From JANXQG01 sp963804375 (GTDB lineage: Bacteria > Planctomycetota > Planctomycetia > Pirellulales > Thermoguttaceae): a stretch of 64,000 bases of DNA. The position numbers and the translations under genes were made by a program. The stretch lies in contig CAWDQE010000004.1 of NCBI GenBank assembly GCA_963804375.1, forward strand, positions 496,001 through 560,000, in the 5' to 3' direction. The notes below the pieces were generated by a model. It did no database searches. It was not told the origin of the DNA and saw only the letters and a program-made list of their open reading frames with translations. Positions 1 to 9,520 of this stretch are shown one piece after another (the first letter of the stretch is position 1; each line of letters opens with the position of its first letter).

Positions 1-397
1 CATGCCCCGGCCCATTTCATCGATCTGCTGCCGACGCTGCTGGAACTCGCCGGAGGGCAGGCCTCCGGGGCTTTCCACGGCGACCGTTCCGCCGCCCTTG
101 CCGGGCCGCAGTTTTACGGCCCTGCTGGCCAAGGACATCGAGCTTCCCCGTCCGTACCTGTGGTGGCACCACATGAACAATCGTGCCATCCGCGTGGGCG
201 ATTGGAAGCTGGTCGCCGCGGGAAGCAAGCAGGCTTACGGTCCCTGGGAACTGTACGACCTCCGCGCGGACCGCAGTGAAACCAAGGACCTTGCGGCAGC
301 GAATCCCGGCAAGGTGCGGGAACTCGCCGAGCTATGGCAGAAGTATGAGGATCAGTTCCAGCGCGATGCGGGTCCACGAATCACCGATGGCAAGTGA
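1..397 (+). CDS. Sulfatase, C-terminal part, frameshifted
   Basis: This is the C-terminal end of a formylglycine-type sulfatase, which hydrolyses sulfate esters and is usually secreted in planctomycetes. The first frame reads HFIDLLPTLLELAGG, the conserved 'HIIDLxPTLLELAG' segment. From about base 88 a second frame reads LPGRSF and then NNRAIRVGDWKLV and ELYDLRADRSE, the standard sulfatase tail. The switch near 80-90 is a one-base frameshift, either a sequencing error or a real lesion. The catalytic CxPxR region lies upstream of the window. The gene ends at the TGA at 395-397. Confidence 0.8.
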   Translation, partial: MPRPISSICCRRCWNSPEGRPPGLSTATVPPPLPGRSFTALLAKDIELPRPYLWWHHMNNRAIRVGDWKLVAAGSKQAYGPWELYDLRADRSETKDLAAANPGKVRELAELWQKYEDQFQRDAGPRITDGK

Positions 398-402
398 TAC
401 GG

Positions 403-1776
403 TCACCCGGCGATCACCGGCAGTTCGGCCAACGCGGCCTCGATCTTCTCCTGCGGATAGGCGTAGTCCTCCAGGTGGCCGGCGAAGAACTTCTCGTAGG
501 AGCCCATGTCACACAGGCCGTGGCCGCTGAGGTTGAAGAGGATGCACTTCTCCTGGCCGGTATCCTTGCAACGCAGGGCCTCGACGATCGCGCCTCGAAT
601 GGCGTGCGAGCTCTCCGGGGCGGGGATGATGCCTTCGGTCGCGGCGAAAAGCTGCGCGGCCTCGAAGCACTCGACCTGGTGGAATGCCGCGGCCTCGATC
701 AGCCCGATCTCTTTCGTCAGGCTAACCATGGGGGCCATGCCGTGATAGCGCAGCCCGCCGGCGTGGATGCCCGGCGGCATGAAGCTGTGCCCCAGGGTGT
801 GCATTTTAACCAGCGGGGTAAGCTTGGCGGTGTCGCCGAAGTCGTAGCGATACTGGCCGCGGCTCATGGAAGGGCAGGAATGCGGCTCGCAGGCGACAAA
901 GCGCGTCTCTCCATTTGACGAAGCGCGGCCGGCCAGCTTGTGGCGGAGGAAAGGGAACATCAGGCCGGCGAAATTGCTGCCGCCGCCCACGCAGCCCATG
1001 ACGATGTCCGGGTAGTCCTCGGCCAGTTGCATCTGCTTTTCCGCCTCCAGGCCGATGACCGTCTGGTGCAACAGCACGTGGTTCAAGACGCTGCCCAGCG
1101 TATAACGGACGCCTTCCTGGGTGACGGCCGCTTCCACGGCCTCGCTGATGGCGATGCCCAGGCTGCCGGGACAATCCGGATCCTTTTCCAGAATTGCCCG
1201 GCCGCATTGCGTATCCATCGAAGGGCTGGCGGTGACATCGCCGCCCCAAATGTGCATCATCATTCGCCGGTAGGGCTTCTGATGGTAGCTCACCTTGACC
1301 ATGAAGATCTTGCACTTCATGCCGAACATCGTGCAGGCGAACGACAGTGCGGCGCCCCACTGGCCGGCCCCCGTCTCCGTCGTCAGCCGCTCGATGCCCT
1401 CCATCTTGTTGTAGTAGACCTGGGCCACCGCGGTATTTGGCTTGTGGCTGCCGGGAGGGCTGTGGCTCTCGTCCTTGAAATAGATCCGGGCTGGGGTCTT
1501 CAACGCCTGCTCCAGCCCGTGGGCACGCACCAGGGGCGTCGGCCGCCAGATGGCGTAGATCTTGCGGACTTCTTCAGGGATGGCGATCCAGCGCTCGGTG
1601 CTCATCTCCTGCTGGAGCAATCCCCGCGCGAAAACCCGCGCCAGTTTGGCCGGATCCATCGGCTGGTTTGTCGCCGGGTCCAATGGTGGGGGAGGAAGTT
1701 GCGGCAGATCGGCCAGCAGGTTGTACCAAGCGGCGGGAATGTCGTTTTCGCCCAAAATAAAACGTTTGTTGGTCAT
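403..1776 (-). CDS. trpB: TrpB2-type tryptophan synthase beta chain
   Basis: PLP-dependent enzyme of the TrpB2 (TIGR01415) branch, which condenses indole with serine to give tryptophan. About 457 residues. The PLP lysine is in SHKPN (K112), the phosphate-binding glycine loop is GGGSNFAG, and the N-terminus has the TrpB2 pattern (WYNLLADLP, IWRPTPL). The ATG at 1774-1776 is chosen because GGGAAAGAG precedes it; the upstream extension of this frame runs through a repeat and is not protein-like. No trpA or other trp gene is adjacent. TrpB2 enzymes often stand alone and may act as indole-salvage or serine-deaminating enzymes, so the pathway role is uncertain. Confidence 0.93.
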   Translation of the reverse strand: MTNKRFILGENDIPAAWYNLLADLPQLPPPPLDPATNQPMDPAKLARVFARGLLQQEMSTERWIAIPEEVRKIYAIWRPTPLVRAHGLEQALKTPARIYFKDESHSPPGSHKPNTAVAQVYYNKMEGIERLTTETGAGQWGAALSFACTMFGMKCKIFMVKVSYHQKPYRRMMMHIWGGDVTASPSMDTQCGRAILEKDPDCPGSLGIAISEAVEAAVTQEGVRYTLGSVLNHVLLHQTVIGLEAEKQMQLAEDYPDIVMGCVGGGSNFAGLMFPFLRHKLAGRASSNGETRFVACEPHSCPSMSRGQYRYDFGDTAKLTPLVKMHTLGHSFMPPGIHAGGLRYHGMAPMVSLTKEIGLIEAAAFHQVECFEAAQLFAATEGIIPAPESSHAIRGAIVEALRCKDTGQEKCILFNLSGHGLCDMGSYEKFFAGHLEDYAYPQEKIEAALAELPVIAG

Positions 1777-1817
1777 GAATTCTCTTTCCCAGGTCCTGTT
1801 TTTGAAACAAGTCTCCA

Positions 1818-1899
1818 GCTTCAGGTTCGGCGCGGGTCTCCTGACCCCGCCGGAAGATGCTTCAGGTTCGGCGCGGGTCTCCTGACCCCGCCGGAAGAT
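1818..1899. repeat. Tandem 41-bp repeat, REP-like
   Basis: Two exact back-to-back copies of a 41-bp unit (1818-1858 and 1859-1899). The core CGGGTCTCCTGACCCCG can form an imperfect hairpin. It lies between the divergent trpB and FHA genes and resembles a dispersed palindromic element rather than coding sequence. Confidence 0.8.
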
Positions 1900-2105
1900 C
1901 GGACCGAAGGTTTTCCCAAACGCTGGGAGACCATCGGTCGGCAGTGTGGCTCGGCCAGAGACCGGCCACAACAGGCGTTTCCAGCATAATCGACAACGCC
2001 CGGGATGTCGAGCACCTTGACCGAAGGCTTTCTTCCATGCTAAAAAGGCATATAGGGTCCTCTCCGCGGCTGGAACGGGCGAATCGTCATCTCAGGCAAA
2101 GCGTC

Positions 2106-2777
2106 ATGGCGTTAGTTACCTTACGGGTTTTGGACGGCGCCGATCATGGCCGAGACTTCGTCGAGATTCCCACGCCCCTGACCGTGGGCCGCGAAGAAGG
2201 CAATCCCGTCCAGCTCAACGACGAGCGGATCAGCCGCTTCCATCTGAAGATCCAGGAAGACGATGGCAAGCTGGTCCTGACCGACCTGGAGAGCACCAAC
2301 GGCACCAAGGTCAACGGCGAGAACGTGCGGCTCTGCCTGATCCGGCCGGGCGACGTGATCGCCCTGGGCCGCACGGTGATGGTTGTCGGCTCGCGGGAGG
2401 AGATCGCCCGACGGCTGTCCAAGTTGCGGGGAGCGGACATGTCGGGGGCCGTGCAACTGGAGAGCGACGAACTTTCCGAGCAGCAGAGTGCGTTGGCGCT
2501 GGATTTCGAGCTGGCCACCGACCAGGGGCATGATTTCCCGGCCCTGCTGCATTCCGTCGTGCCTCCCGAGTTGCCCAGTTCGCTGCTTCCCGGCCAGGCG
2601 GCCGAACTGGCCGAGTTGCTCAACTATTTCCACCTCCGCTTGCGGGGCCTGATCCAGACGATGAAGAAAGAGAAAGGCGATCGCGTCACGCTCGATCAGC
2701 GGCAGTGGCAGAATCTCCTTGATTTGCAGGCCCGGCTCGGCGGCTATCTCCGCGAGATCGGCGAGCCACAGGAGTAG
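2106..2777 (+). CDS. FHA-domain protein
   Basis: Cytoplasmic phosphothreonine-recognition protein. The N-terminal ~100 residues are a forkhead-associated domain with the conserved GRE (VGREEGN), SRFHL and TNGTKVNG motifs. The remaining ~120 residues are helical, rich in leucine and glutamine, and unrecognised. The ATG at 2106 is chosen because the FHA domain starts within a few residues of it; the longer frame would read through the upstream repeat. The next gene starts 4 bases after the stop, so the two are probably co-translated. The partner kinase is not in the window. Confidence 0.85.
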   Translation: MALVTLRVLDGADHGRDFVEIPTPLTVGREEGNPVQLNDERISRFHLKIQEDDGKLVLTDLESTNGTKVNGENVRLCLIRPGDVIALGRTVMVVGSREEIARRLSKLRGADMSGAVQLESDELSEQQSALALDFELATDQGHDFPALLHSVVPPELPSSLLPGQAAELAELLNYFHLRLRGLIQTMKKEKGDRVTLDQRQWQNLLDLQARLGGYLREIGEPQE

Positions 2778-2781
2778 GCCC

Positions 2782-3528
2782 TTGACCAACGAACCGGTTG
2801 CCAAGAATTACGTAGCGCCGCGGCCGCGACGGCGGTTGCAGCGCATGCTGTTTCGCTGCGCGGCCGTGACCTGGCTTGCCTGGCTGTTCGCAGCTTATTT
2901 CTTGTTGCCGCTGTTGTGGCGCCGCTTCGAACGCCGTCACCCGGCCCTGGACGGCACGTATTGGATCACGCACACCCGCAACAACATCCCGGGCGATCCG
3001 CTGAACGTCGCCCTGGTGGGCAATGAGGAGGATCTGCAGCGGGCGATGCTCGCCGCCAAGTGGTACCCCGCCGACCCGATCACTCTCAAAAGTTCCTTGC
3101 GGATCGCCGCCGGCACGGTGTTCCATCGGTCCTATGTAGACGCCCCGGTGAGCAATCTTTATTTCTTCCAACGAAAACAGGACCTGGCCTTCGAGCAACC
3201 GATCGGTAAGGACCCGAAACGGCGGCATCACGTCCGTTTCTGGCGCTGCGAAGAACTGGACGAAACGGGCAGGCCGCTCTGGATCGGCGCCGCGACGCTC
3301 GACCGTTCCGTGGGGTTCAGTCATACCACGGTCCAAATCACGCACCACATCTCTCCCGATATCGACCCGGAACGCGACAAGATCATCGACGACATCCGGG
3401 CCGCCGGCCATTTACTGGACGTCTACTCGGTCGACGATTTCCAGGCGCCGCCGGCCGGCAAGAATGGCGGCGGCGATCCCTGGCACACCGACGGCTGCCT
3501 GGAGGTCGGCGTACTCAGGGACGAATGA
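2782..3528 (+). CDS. LssY C-terminal domain membrane protein
   Basis: About 248 residues. A basic N-terminus is followed by one membrane segment (roughly residues 25-46, AWLFAAYFLLPLL) and then an LssY_C-type domain (RRHHVRFW, GAATLDRSVG, HHISPDIDPERD). LssY domains are found in inner-membrane phosphatase-associated proteins; their own activity is not established. The TTG at 2782 is chosen because GGAG lies 7 bases upstream and overlaps the end of the FHA gene, indicating translational coupling. The product may be a membrane partner of the FHA protein; that is inference from the layout only. Confidence 0.75.
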   Translation: MTNEPVAKNYVAPRPRRRLQRMLFRCAAVTWLAWLFAAYFLLPLLWRRFERRHPALDGTYWITHTRNNIPGDPLNVALVGNEEDLQRAMLAAKWYPADPITLKSSLRIAAGTVFHRSYVDAPVSNLYFFQRKQDLAFEQPIGKDPKRRHHVRFWRCEELDETGRPLWIGAATLDRSVGFSHTTVQITHHISPDIDPERDKIIDDIRAAGHLLDVYSVDDFQAPPAGKNGGGDPWHTDGCLEVGVLRDE

Positions 3529-3532
3529 CAAT

Positions 3533-5655
3533 CTACCGCACGCCGGGTCCCACGGCAAAGCTCATGGTGCCGCCCTGCTGCGGTGCAATTCGCGACGCGC
3601 TGCCATTAGGCAGATGGACCACGACGGCTTTGCAGTTCGCGGCCAGCGGCCCGACATCCAGCGTCGCCGTCCGGCCGTCCTGCGCGACCTGCACGGTCAT
3701 CTTGAGCGGGCCGAAGGGCGTGGCCACGCCGCTGAGCCGGGTTGTCATCCCGGCGCCGAGCCATGCGGCAGGCATGCCCTCCAACAGGTGCAACTCGTCG
3801 CCGCGGTCCAACTCGAGCAGGTGCACGGCCAGGCGGATGAATTCGGCCGAGGCCCAGTTGTGCGGCATGTCGCCGACCTTCTTGTACGGTTCACCCCGCA
3901 GTGACTGCTCCTCGCGCCAGTCGAGCACCGGCGCGGCATGGTTGGCGTAGGCATAGAGCACCTCCGCCGCCTTGCGGCCGCGGCCCTGCCACAGCCAGGC
4001 GTGACCGTAGAACGAGGCGAAATAGTTCCAGATGCCGCTGGCGTCCCAACCGGTGCCGTAGACCAGGCCTTCCCGCTCGGTGGCTTCCAGCATGGCCATG
4101 TTGCCGGCCACCAGCGGCTCGTCCTTGGCGAAAAGCTGGCCGGGATACACCGCGTGGCAAAACCCCCACTGCCCCCGCTGCGGCAAGTCCTGGCCGTCCA
4201 TGCGGATCGGCAGGTAGCGGTTCCCGTGCGTGTCGGCCTTCATGTCGCGCGCGGCGGCCTTGCGGAAGGCGGCCAGAAAGTCGTCGTATTCCTTCTGCCA
4301 TTCGGCCGCCTCCTCGTGCTTGCCCAGCCAGTCCGCCCCCTGCACGAAGGCCCGCAGGCCGAGCAGATTCCAGTAGACGTTGGTGTATTCGTTCAGCACG
4401 CCGCCGATGCCGCCGTCGGGGAAGCCGGGGGCTGCAGGCCGTCGTCCAAGGGCGAACTGTTCTCCAGCGTTTTCTTGCGGAGCAGCTTGATGTACTGGGC
4501 AATCCGTTGCAGCTTCGGCCATTCGGATTCGAGCCAGGCCTTGTCCTGCGTAAGCTGCGCGTGCCGCACGCAGGTCCAGAGCACGATGCCGTTTTCCTTC
4601 CAGTAATTCGCCATCACCTCGATGCGGCCGTCGGCCTTCTGATGGGTCAATTCGTAGGCCACTCCGTTGCGGGCCTGGTCGCCGGCGCCGAGGATCGCCG
4701 CAGCCTCCAGCAGGAATGCCCCGTCGACAATCCACAGCCCGCGGTAACAGGTCGGGCCGACCTGAAAGGCCGGCAGTCCCTGCTTGATCTCGCGGGCCTG
4801 CCAGATGTTGCGGATCGAAGAATCGATCAGGGCCTGAATGCCTGCGTCCGGCACCTGTATGCGGCCATAGGGTAGCGGGGCCTGCTGCCAATAGGCGACG
4901 GCCTGGTCGCGGGCCGCCTCGGCCTCGGCGAGCGTTGCGGGGCTGGCCACAATCTGGCCGCCGCCGCTGTAGAGCACAAAGAACGCGGCGGTCTTGCCCG
5001 CCGGAACGGTCAGGTGAGGGATCTGCTTCCCGCTGACGCCGACGGCATATTCCAACGAGCAGGTGACCGTCTCGTGGTTGTTGAGCACCGCGCGATCCGT
5101 CTGGCGGTTGATGCCGAGCGTCGTATCGATGATCACTTTTGGATGGAACGTGCGCGGGTCATTTCCGGTGTTCTTGACGTTCACGACGAGCAGGTCGTTG
5201 CGAGATTTACCGGCCGGCCTGATGTTGCCCGTAATGGCAAAGGCCTCTTCGACGATCTCCACGCCTGGGGCGGCACGATAGGTGCGCACGATGGGCACGC
5301 GCGGGGAGAGCAGTTCCTGTTTCTTCCAAACCGCGCCGCCGGTCACCTCCACCGCGATCCGCGTGGCGAACTCGCGTCCTCCCTGGCCAAAGTGGTAGAG
5401 CAGCGCGCCGCTCTTGTCGACCAGCGACTTGCAGGGATCGTCCGGCAGGCAAATGGCCGTCTGCCACTCGGGCGGTGCGTAGCGGAAATCGACAACCTGA
5501 CGGGACGCTCCCTCCGCCGGGCTGAGGGTCTTTTGGGCCGAAGCCAAAGCGGCCGCCCAGATGACGATCGCGGACGCCGCAAGGCAACATCGCGCGGTTC
5601 GCCAGGCGTTTCTTGCGGGCCAGCACTTCGGACTCGATACGCGGTTGATTCGCAT
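3533..5655 (-). CDS. Secreted six-hairpin glycosidase-like protein, frameshifted
   Basis: About 705 residues once two frames are joined. It begins with a signal peptide (MRINRV..., cleaved near ALASAQ). The body has the repeated helix-hairpin pattern and Trp/Tyr-rich segments of alpha/alpha-toroid glycosidases (RGLWIVDGAFLLEAA, NEYTNVYWNLLGLRAF, GTGWDASGIWNYFASFYGHAWLW). The first frame runs to about 4430 and the rest is in another frame; the join 'DDGLQPPGFPDGGIGG' falls at a run of five G, so a base-calling error is likely. The ATG at 5653-5655 has GAGGAGAA upstream. It probably degrades polysaccharide outside the cytoplasm. Substrate and catalytic residues cannot be assigned by eye. Confidence 0.7.
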
Positions 5656-5872
5656 GGGATTCTCCTCGTGGCTTGAGCGTGAATAGATTGGTAGCGTCTG
5701 CTCATGATAGCGCCACGACGCCTCGGCCGCAAGTATTTTCTCCAGCCCCTGCATCATCCCGGAGTTGGCTATAGCCCCGCGTCGCGCAGCGCACCCGGGG
5801 AAAACTTTACCACCGGCTAATGGCTGTGAACCCTCCGGGTTCGGGCACGCACGGCTGGCTTCTGAAAGAGCC

Positions 5873-6979
5873 TTAACCCTTGCGGTGGAATGGATCGTAA
5901 AGGAGCTTTTGGGCCAGCCGATTCGATTTGAGCACGCGGCCGAGCCAGCGCAAGGGCCGCGTCAGCCGCCAGGACGTCGAATTCTTGACTTCGTCCATCA
6001 AGCCTTGCAAATAGCGAAGCTCGTGAGCCAGTCGGCGTTGCTCGTCTTCCAGTTGCTTTCTTTGCTCTGCCAGGTCGCGCAGCGAGTGCCGATAGGACGA
6101 CTCCGGCAAGTTCTGCGCGTAGACCTTTTCCAGCAGCATTTCCCGGTAGGCCTGCTCCGTGGGCGAGTTCTTGAGGAGGTCCCTGGCGTTCTGAAACGAG
6201 GCGGCGATCGCCGCCGGATCTTGCGACTTGCGGAGCCTGGCATAGAACTCGTAATCGCCGTATTCCGTGGGGTGGAAGTACTCGATCGCGAAGGGGAAAA
6301 GGCCGACCCGCGACAGGCGGTCGCCGACATCCAGGAACGACTCGGGCGTAAAGACCCAGCAATGGGCATCGACATAGTCGGCGGTCGATGCCACGCGCTC
6401 GGCAAGCCGCTGCGCGCCGGGCAGGTGTTTCTCCAGCACCGGCGATTGCACGAACATGTCGTCTTCCCATCCTTGGGCCTTGGGGAACGCCGCTTGCAGC
6501 GACACCTGGTCGAAGAGATGGCGGGCCGGAGGACGCCGCACCCGCAACAGATAGGCCTCGACCATTTCCCCGGTCGTGCTCTCCGCGCGGCGCAGGTCGA
6601 ACGTGAAGCGCCGGTCGGGAATCGCCAGGCAAATCACGCCGTCTTCCGTCAAGGCCCCGTGCAGGTCCATGAGCCAGCCGATCATGTCGGGCACGTGCTC
6701 AATCACGTGGCTGGCGAGCACGTAGTCCATCGGGTGCGGAACGAGGTCCTTGAGGGGGCGATCGCCCCAGACGATGTCGATGTCGACGATATCGTCGTTG
6801 TTGAACTGTGGATTGCGATTCACCTTTTTGATGAACTCGGTGTCGGCATGGTCCACGTAGAGGATGAATCCGTCGGATTTTCGCACCAAGGGGTTGTGGA
6901 GGGGCCCGATCTCGAGTCCCTTCAAGTTGCGGTAATCCAGGTTTCCCAGAATTGCGCTGCGCCGATCAAAATGGCCCAT
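5873..6979 (-). CDS. SAM-dependent methyltransferase, paralog 1
   Basis: About 368 residues. The N-terminal half is a class I methyltransferase domain of the type found in cell-surface glycan clusters: LKGLEIGPLHNPL as the glycine-rich SAM loop, DIVWGDRPLKDLV, and ASHVIEHVPDMIGWL. The C-terminus carries a charged coiled coil (LAEQRKQLEDEQRRL) followed by TSWRLTRPLRWLGRVL, a tail shared with planctomycete glycan-modifying enzymes. The ATG at 6977-6979 has GGAAAGGATG upstream. The next gene upstream is a close paralog in the same orientation with a 59-base gap, a tandem duplication. The acceptor substrate is unknown. Confidence 0.8.
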   Translation of the reverse strand: MGHFDRRSAILGNLDYRNLKGLEIGPLHNPLVRKSDGFILYVDHADTEFIKKVNRNPQFNNDDIVDIDIVWGDRPLKDLVPHPMDYVLASHVIEHVPDMIGWLMDLHGALTEDGVICLAIPDRRFTFDLRRAESTTGEMVEAYLLRVRRPPARHLFDQVSLQAAFPKAQGWEDDMFVQSPVLEKHLPGAQRLAERVASTADYVDAHCWVFTPESFLDVGDRLSRVGLFPFAIEYFHPTEYGDYEFYARLRKSQDPAAIAASFQNARDLLKNSPTEQAYREMLLEKVYAQNLPESSYRHSLRDLAEQRKQLEDEQRRLAHELRYLQGLMDEVKNSTSWRLTRPLRWLGRVLKSNRLAQKLLYDPFHRKG

Positions 6980-7038
6980 CCGGCATCCTTTCCGTCGAAA
7001 ATAGGGAGATTTCAAATCTCAAATCTTAAGAGTCGTTT

Positions 7039-8217
7039 CTAATCCTGGCGGTGCAGTGGATCATATACGAACCTCCGGGTCAACGCCGTCGCCCTCAACA
7101 CGCGGCCGAGCCAGCGCAACGGCCGCGTCAACCGCCAGGAGGTCGACGCTTTGACTTCGTCCAGCAAACCTTGCACGTGGCGAAAATCGGCATCCAGGCG
7201 GCGCCGCTCGCTTTCCAAGTGCTTTCTCTGGCATGCCAGCTCATGATACAAACGATGTTGCTCGCCCTGCAACTGCTTTCTTTTTTCCGTCAGTTCGCGC
7301 AGCGCTTGCCCATAGGACGGTTCCGGCAAGGTCCGTGCGTAGACTTTTTCCAGCAGCATTTCCCGGTAGGCCTGTTCCGTCGGCGCGGCGCCGAGGAGCT
7401 GCCGAGCCTCCTGGATCGAGGCCGTGATCGCCCCGAGATCTTGCGACTTGCGGAGCCTGGTGTAAAACTCGTAGTCGCCGTATTCTGTGGGGTGAAAGTA
7501 CTCGATCGCAAAGGGGAAAAGGCCGATCCGCGACAAGCGGTCGGCAACATCCAGGAACAACTCCGGCGTGAAGATCCAGCAATGGGCGTCCACGTAGTCG
7601 GTGGTCGAGACGGCCCGCTCGGCAAGGCGATAGGCGTCGGGAAGACACTCCGTTCGCACTGGCGATGCGGCAAACATGTCGTCGTCCCACGCCTGGGCCT
7701 TCCACTCCACATTCCCAATGGCGCGCGGCGCCTGCAGCAAAACCCTGTCGAAAAGATGGCGGGCCGGAGGGCGTCGCACGCGCAACAAATAGGCCTCGAC
7801 CATTTCCCCCACCGTGCTTTCCGGGCGGCGCAGGTCGTGCGTGAACCGCCGATCGGGAATCGCCAGGCAAATCAGCCCGTCTTCCTTCAAGGCCCCGTGA
7901 AGGTCCATGAGCGAGCCGACAAAGTCGGGCACGTGCTCCATCACGTGGCTGGCAACCGCGTAATCCATCGGGTACGGGACCAGCTCCTTGAGCGGCCGCT
8001 CGCCCCAGATGATGTCGATGTCGACCATGTCGTCGTTGATGATCTGCGGATTGCGATTCGCCTTCTTGAGGCTCTCGGCGTCGAGATGGTCGATATAGAA
8101 GACGACCCCATCCGTTTTTCGGACCACGGGGTTGGTCAGCGGCCCGAGCTCGAGTCCCTTCAGCGCTCGGACGTCCAAGTCCCCGAGAATTGTGCTGCGC
8201 CGGTCAAACTGGCTCAT
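7039..8217 (-). CDS. SAM-dependent methyltransferase, paralog 2
   Basis: About 392 residues and strongly similar throughout to the downstream gene: LKGLELGPLTNPVVRKTDG, DIIWGERPLKELVPYPMDY, ASHVMEHVPD, and the same ending TSWRLTRPLRWLGRVL. It differs by an extra 14-residue heptad stretch in the coiled-coil tail (LACQRKHLESERRR) and a few extra residues near the middle. The ATG at 8215-8217 has GAAGGGATG upstream. The two were probably made by a tandem duplication and may modify different sugars or work as a pair. Confidence 0.8.
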   Translation of the reverse strand: MSQFDRRSTILGDLDVRALKGLELGPLTNPVVRKTDGVVFYIDHLDAESLKKANRNPQIINDDMVDIDIIWGERPLKELVPYPMDYAVASHVMEHVPDFVGSLMDLHGALKEDGLICLAIPDRRFTHDLRRPESTVGEMVEAYLLRVRRPPARHLFDRVLLQAPRAIGNVEWKAQAWDDDMFAASPVRTECLPDAYRLAERAVSTTDYVDAHCWIFTPELFLDVADRLSRIGLFPFAIEYFHPTEYGDYEFYTRLRKSQDLGAITASIQEARQLLGAAPTEQAYREMLLEKVYARTLPEPSYGQALRELTEKRKQLQGEQHRLYHELACQRKHLESERRRLDADFRHVQGLLDEVKASTSWRLTRPLRWLGRVLRATALTRRFVYDPLHRQD

Positions 8218-8575
8218 ACGGCATCCCTTCCGTGGAAAACATGGGCAACGCGGCATTCTAGCAATTCTGGCGATTTGAGTAAATTCGAAGATTTCGACGA
8301 AAATCGGCCGGTGGGCGCATTGGAATTACATGGGAAGGTGGAAAGAATGGCAAAGCTGGAAAAGGCGCTCGTAGTAGCGACTTTAGACGGGAAATGTGGC
8401 ATGATTCAAAGCACGGTAACACTCCAGCGGCCGTCTCCTCCGGGATCCTCCGACGTTATGCACTAAAGGCCGCCGAATTGAACTATGCGGAAAATGTGCT
8501 GGAAAGACCGGCTAGAGCCGGGACTACGAGCGACTTTACTGGTGGTATCTTGATCCCGGCTGCATCGGTGGCACA
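8218..8575. other. Divergent intergenic region
   Basis: 358 bases between two divergent genes. No coding pattern, RNA gene or long repeat was recognised. It should contain the promoter for the methyltransferase pair and the one for the DUF2461 gene; I could not pick a convincing promoter by eye. Confidence 0.5.
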
Positions 8576-9271
8576 ATGGAGGCTATGAAGTTCAAGCAGT
8601 TCCAGCCGGCGTTTTTGGAGTTCCTGGACCAGTTGGCCGACAACAACAACCGGCCGTGGTTCCAGGAGAACAAGCTCCGTTACGAAGACCAGGTCCTGGA
8701 GCCCGCGATGGCTTTCATCCGCGCGTTCCAGCCCCGGCTGAAGCGGATTTCGCCGTACTTCGTGGCCAGCGACCGGCGGGTCGGCGGGTCGCTGATGCGG
8801 GTCTACCGCGACACGCGGTTCGTCAAGGACGGGGCGCCCTACAAGACCAACGTCGGCATCCAGTTCCGGCATGAACAAGGACGCGACGTACATGCTCCGG
8901 GCTTCTACGTGCACATCGCGCCGGGCGAATGCTTCCTGGCCGTGGGTTTGTGGCGGCCGGAACCCGAACCGCTGGCCCAGATCCGGCAGGCGATCGTCGA
9001 ATGGCCCGATCGCTGGCGGCGGGTGCGCGACGAGCGGAAATTCCGCGCGTGGTTCTCGCTGGAGGGCGAGAGCCTCAAACGCCCGCCCCGCGGCTTCCCG
9101 GCCGATCATCCCTGGATCGAGGACCTCAAGCGGACCGACTTCATCGGGTATGAAGCGTTGGAGGAGCGGGACGTGCTCGACAAGGGATACCTGGAACACG
9201 TGGCTGCATCGTTCACTGCCAGTCGCCCCTTCATGGGTTTCCTTTGCGACGCCCTGAAGGTGCCGTTCTGA
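8576..9271 (+). CDS. DUF2461 (TIGR02453) family protein
   Basis: About 231 residues covering the whole DUF2461 family length. Recognisable segments are FLDQLADNNNRPWFQENK near the start, the central RVYRDTRFVKDGAPYKTN, GFYVHIAPGECFLAVGLW, and the end FMGFLCDAL. Members are widespread soluble proteins without a settled function. Two starts are possible: ATG 8576 or ATG 8585. GGAGG lies only two bases before the second, so the first is kept, but the choice is uncertain. Confidence 0.8.
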   Translation: MEAMKFKQFQPAFLEFLDQLADNNNRPWFQENKLRYEDQVLEPAMAFIRAFQPRLKRISPYFVASDRRVGGSLMRVYRDTRFVKDGAPYKTNVGIQFRHEQGRDVHAPGFYVHIAPGECFLAVGLWRPEPEPLAQIRQAIVEWPDRWRRVRDERKFRAWFSLEGESLKRPPRGFPADHPWIEDLKRTDFIGYEALEERDVLDKGYLEHVAASFTASRPFMGFLCDALKVPF

Positions 9272-9284
9272 AGTGAGTGGCTGA

Positions 9285-9379
9285 TCAGAAGGGAATATCG
9301 TCCGTTTCGGTGACCGACATGGCTTCGACCAACTTTCTGAACTTCTTCACGCCGCCCAACTCCCGAACGACGTCCAGCT
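9285..9379 (-). pseudogene. C-terminal fragment of an unknown gene
   Basis: Thirty protein-like codons (VVRELGGVKKFRKLVEAM, ending TDDIPF and TGA) with no upstream start. The frame is cut exactly where the palindromic repeat at 9381 begins. The DDIPF end recalls single-stranded-DNA-binding protein tails, but that is too short to assign. Confidence 0.4.
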
Positions 9380-9380
9380 A

Positions 9381-9508
9381 CGTAGGCCGGAACAAGCCTG
9401 CGCAGTTCCGGCATCGGTGTTTGCAGCGTCGGAAAGATGCGTGCTGGAACCGACCCGCGACCCACAAGTGGGTACCGCGGGTGCCCCGAGGCTTGCTCCG
9501 GCCTACGG
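9381..9508. repeat. Palindromic REP/MITE-like element
   Basis: The ends are inverted copies, CGTAGGCCGGAACAAGCCT at the left and AGGCTTGCTCCGGCCTACG at the right, with inner GC-rich inverted segments. About 128 bp. This is the layout of a REP-doublet or small MITE. It separates a truncated gene fragment from the 3' end of the next minus-strand gene and may also act as a terminator. Confidence 0.7.
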
Positions 9509-9520
9509 AACTCCACACAC

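Noticed and set aside
7051..8466. 471-codon plus-strand frame over methyltransferase paralog 2
   Set aside because: Mirror of the coding strand; the same shadow occurs over paralog 1, as expected from codon bias.
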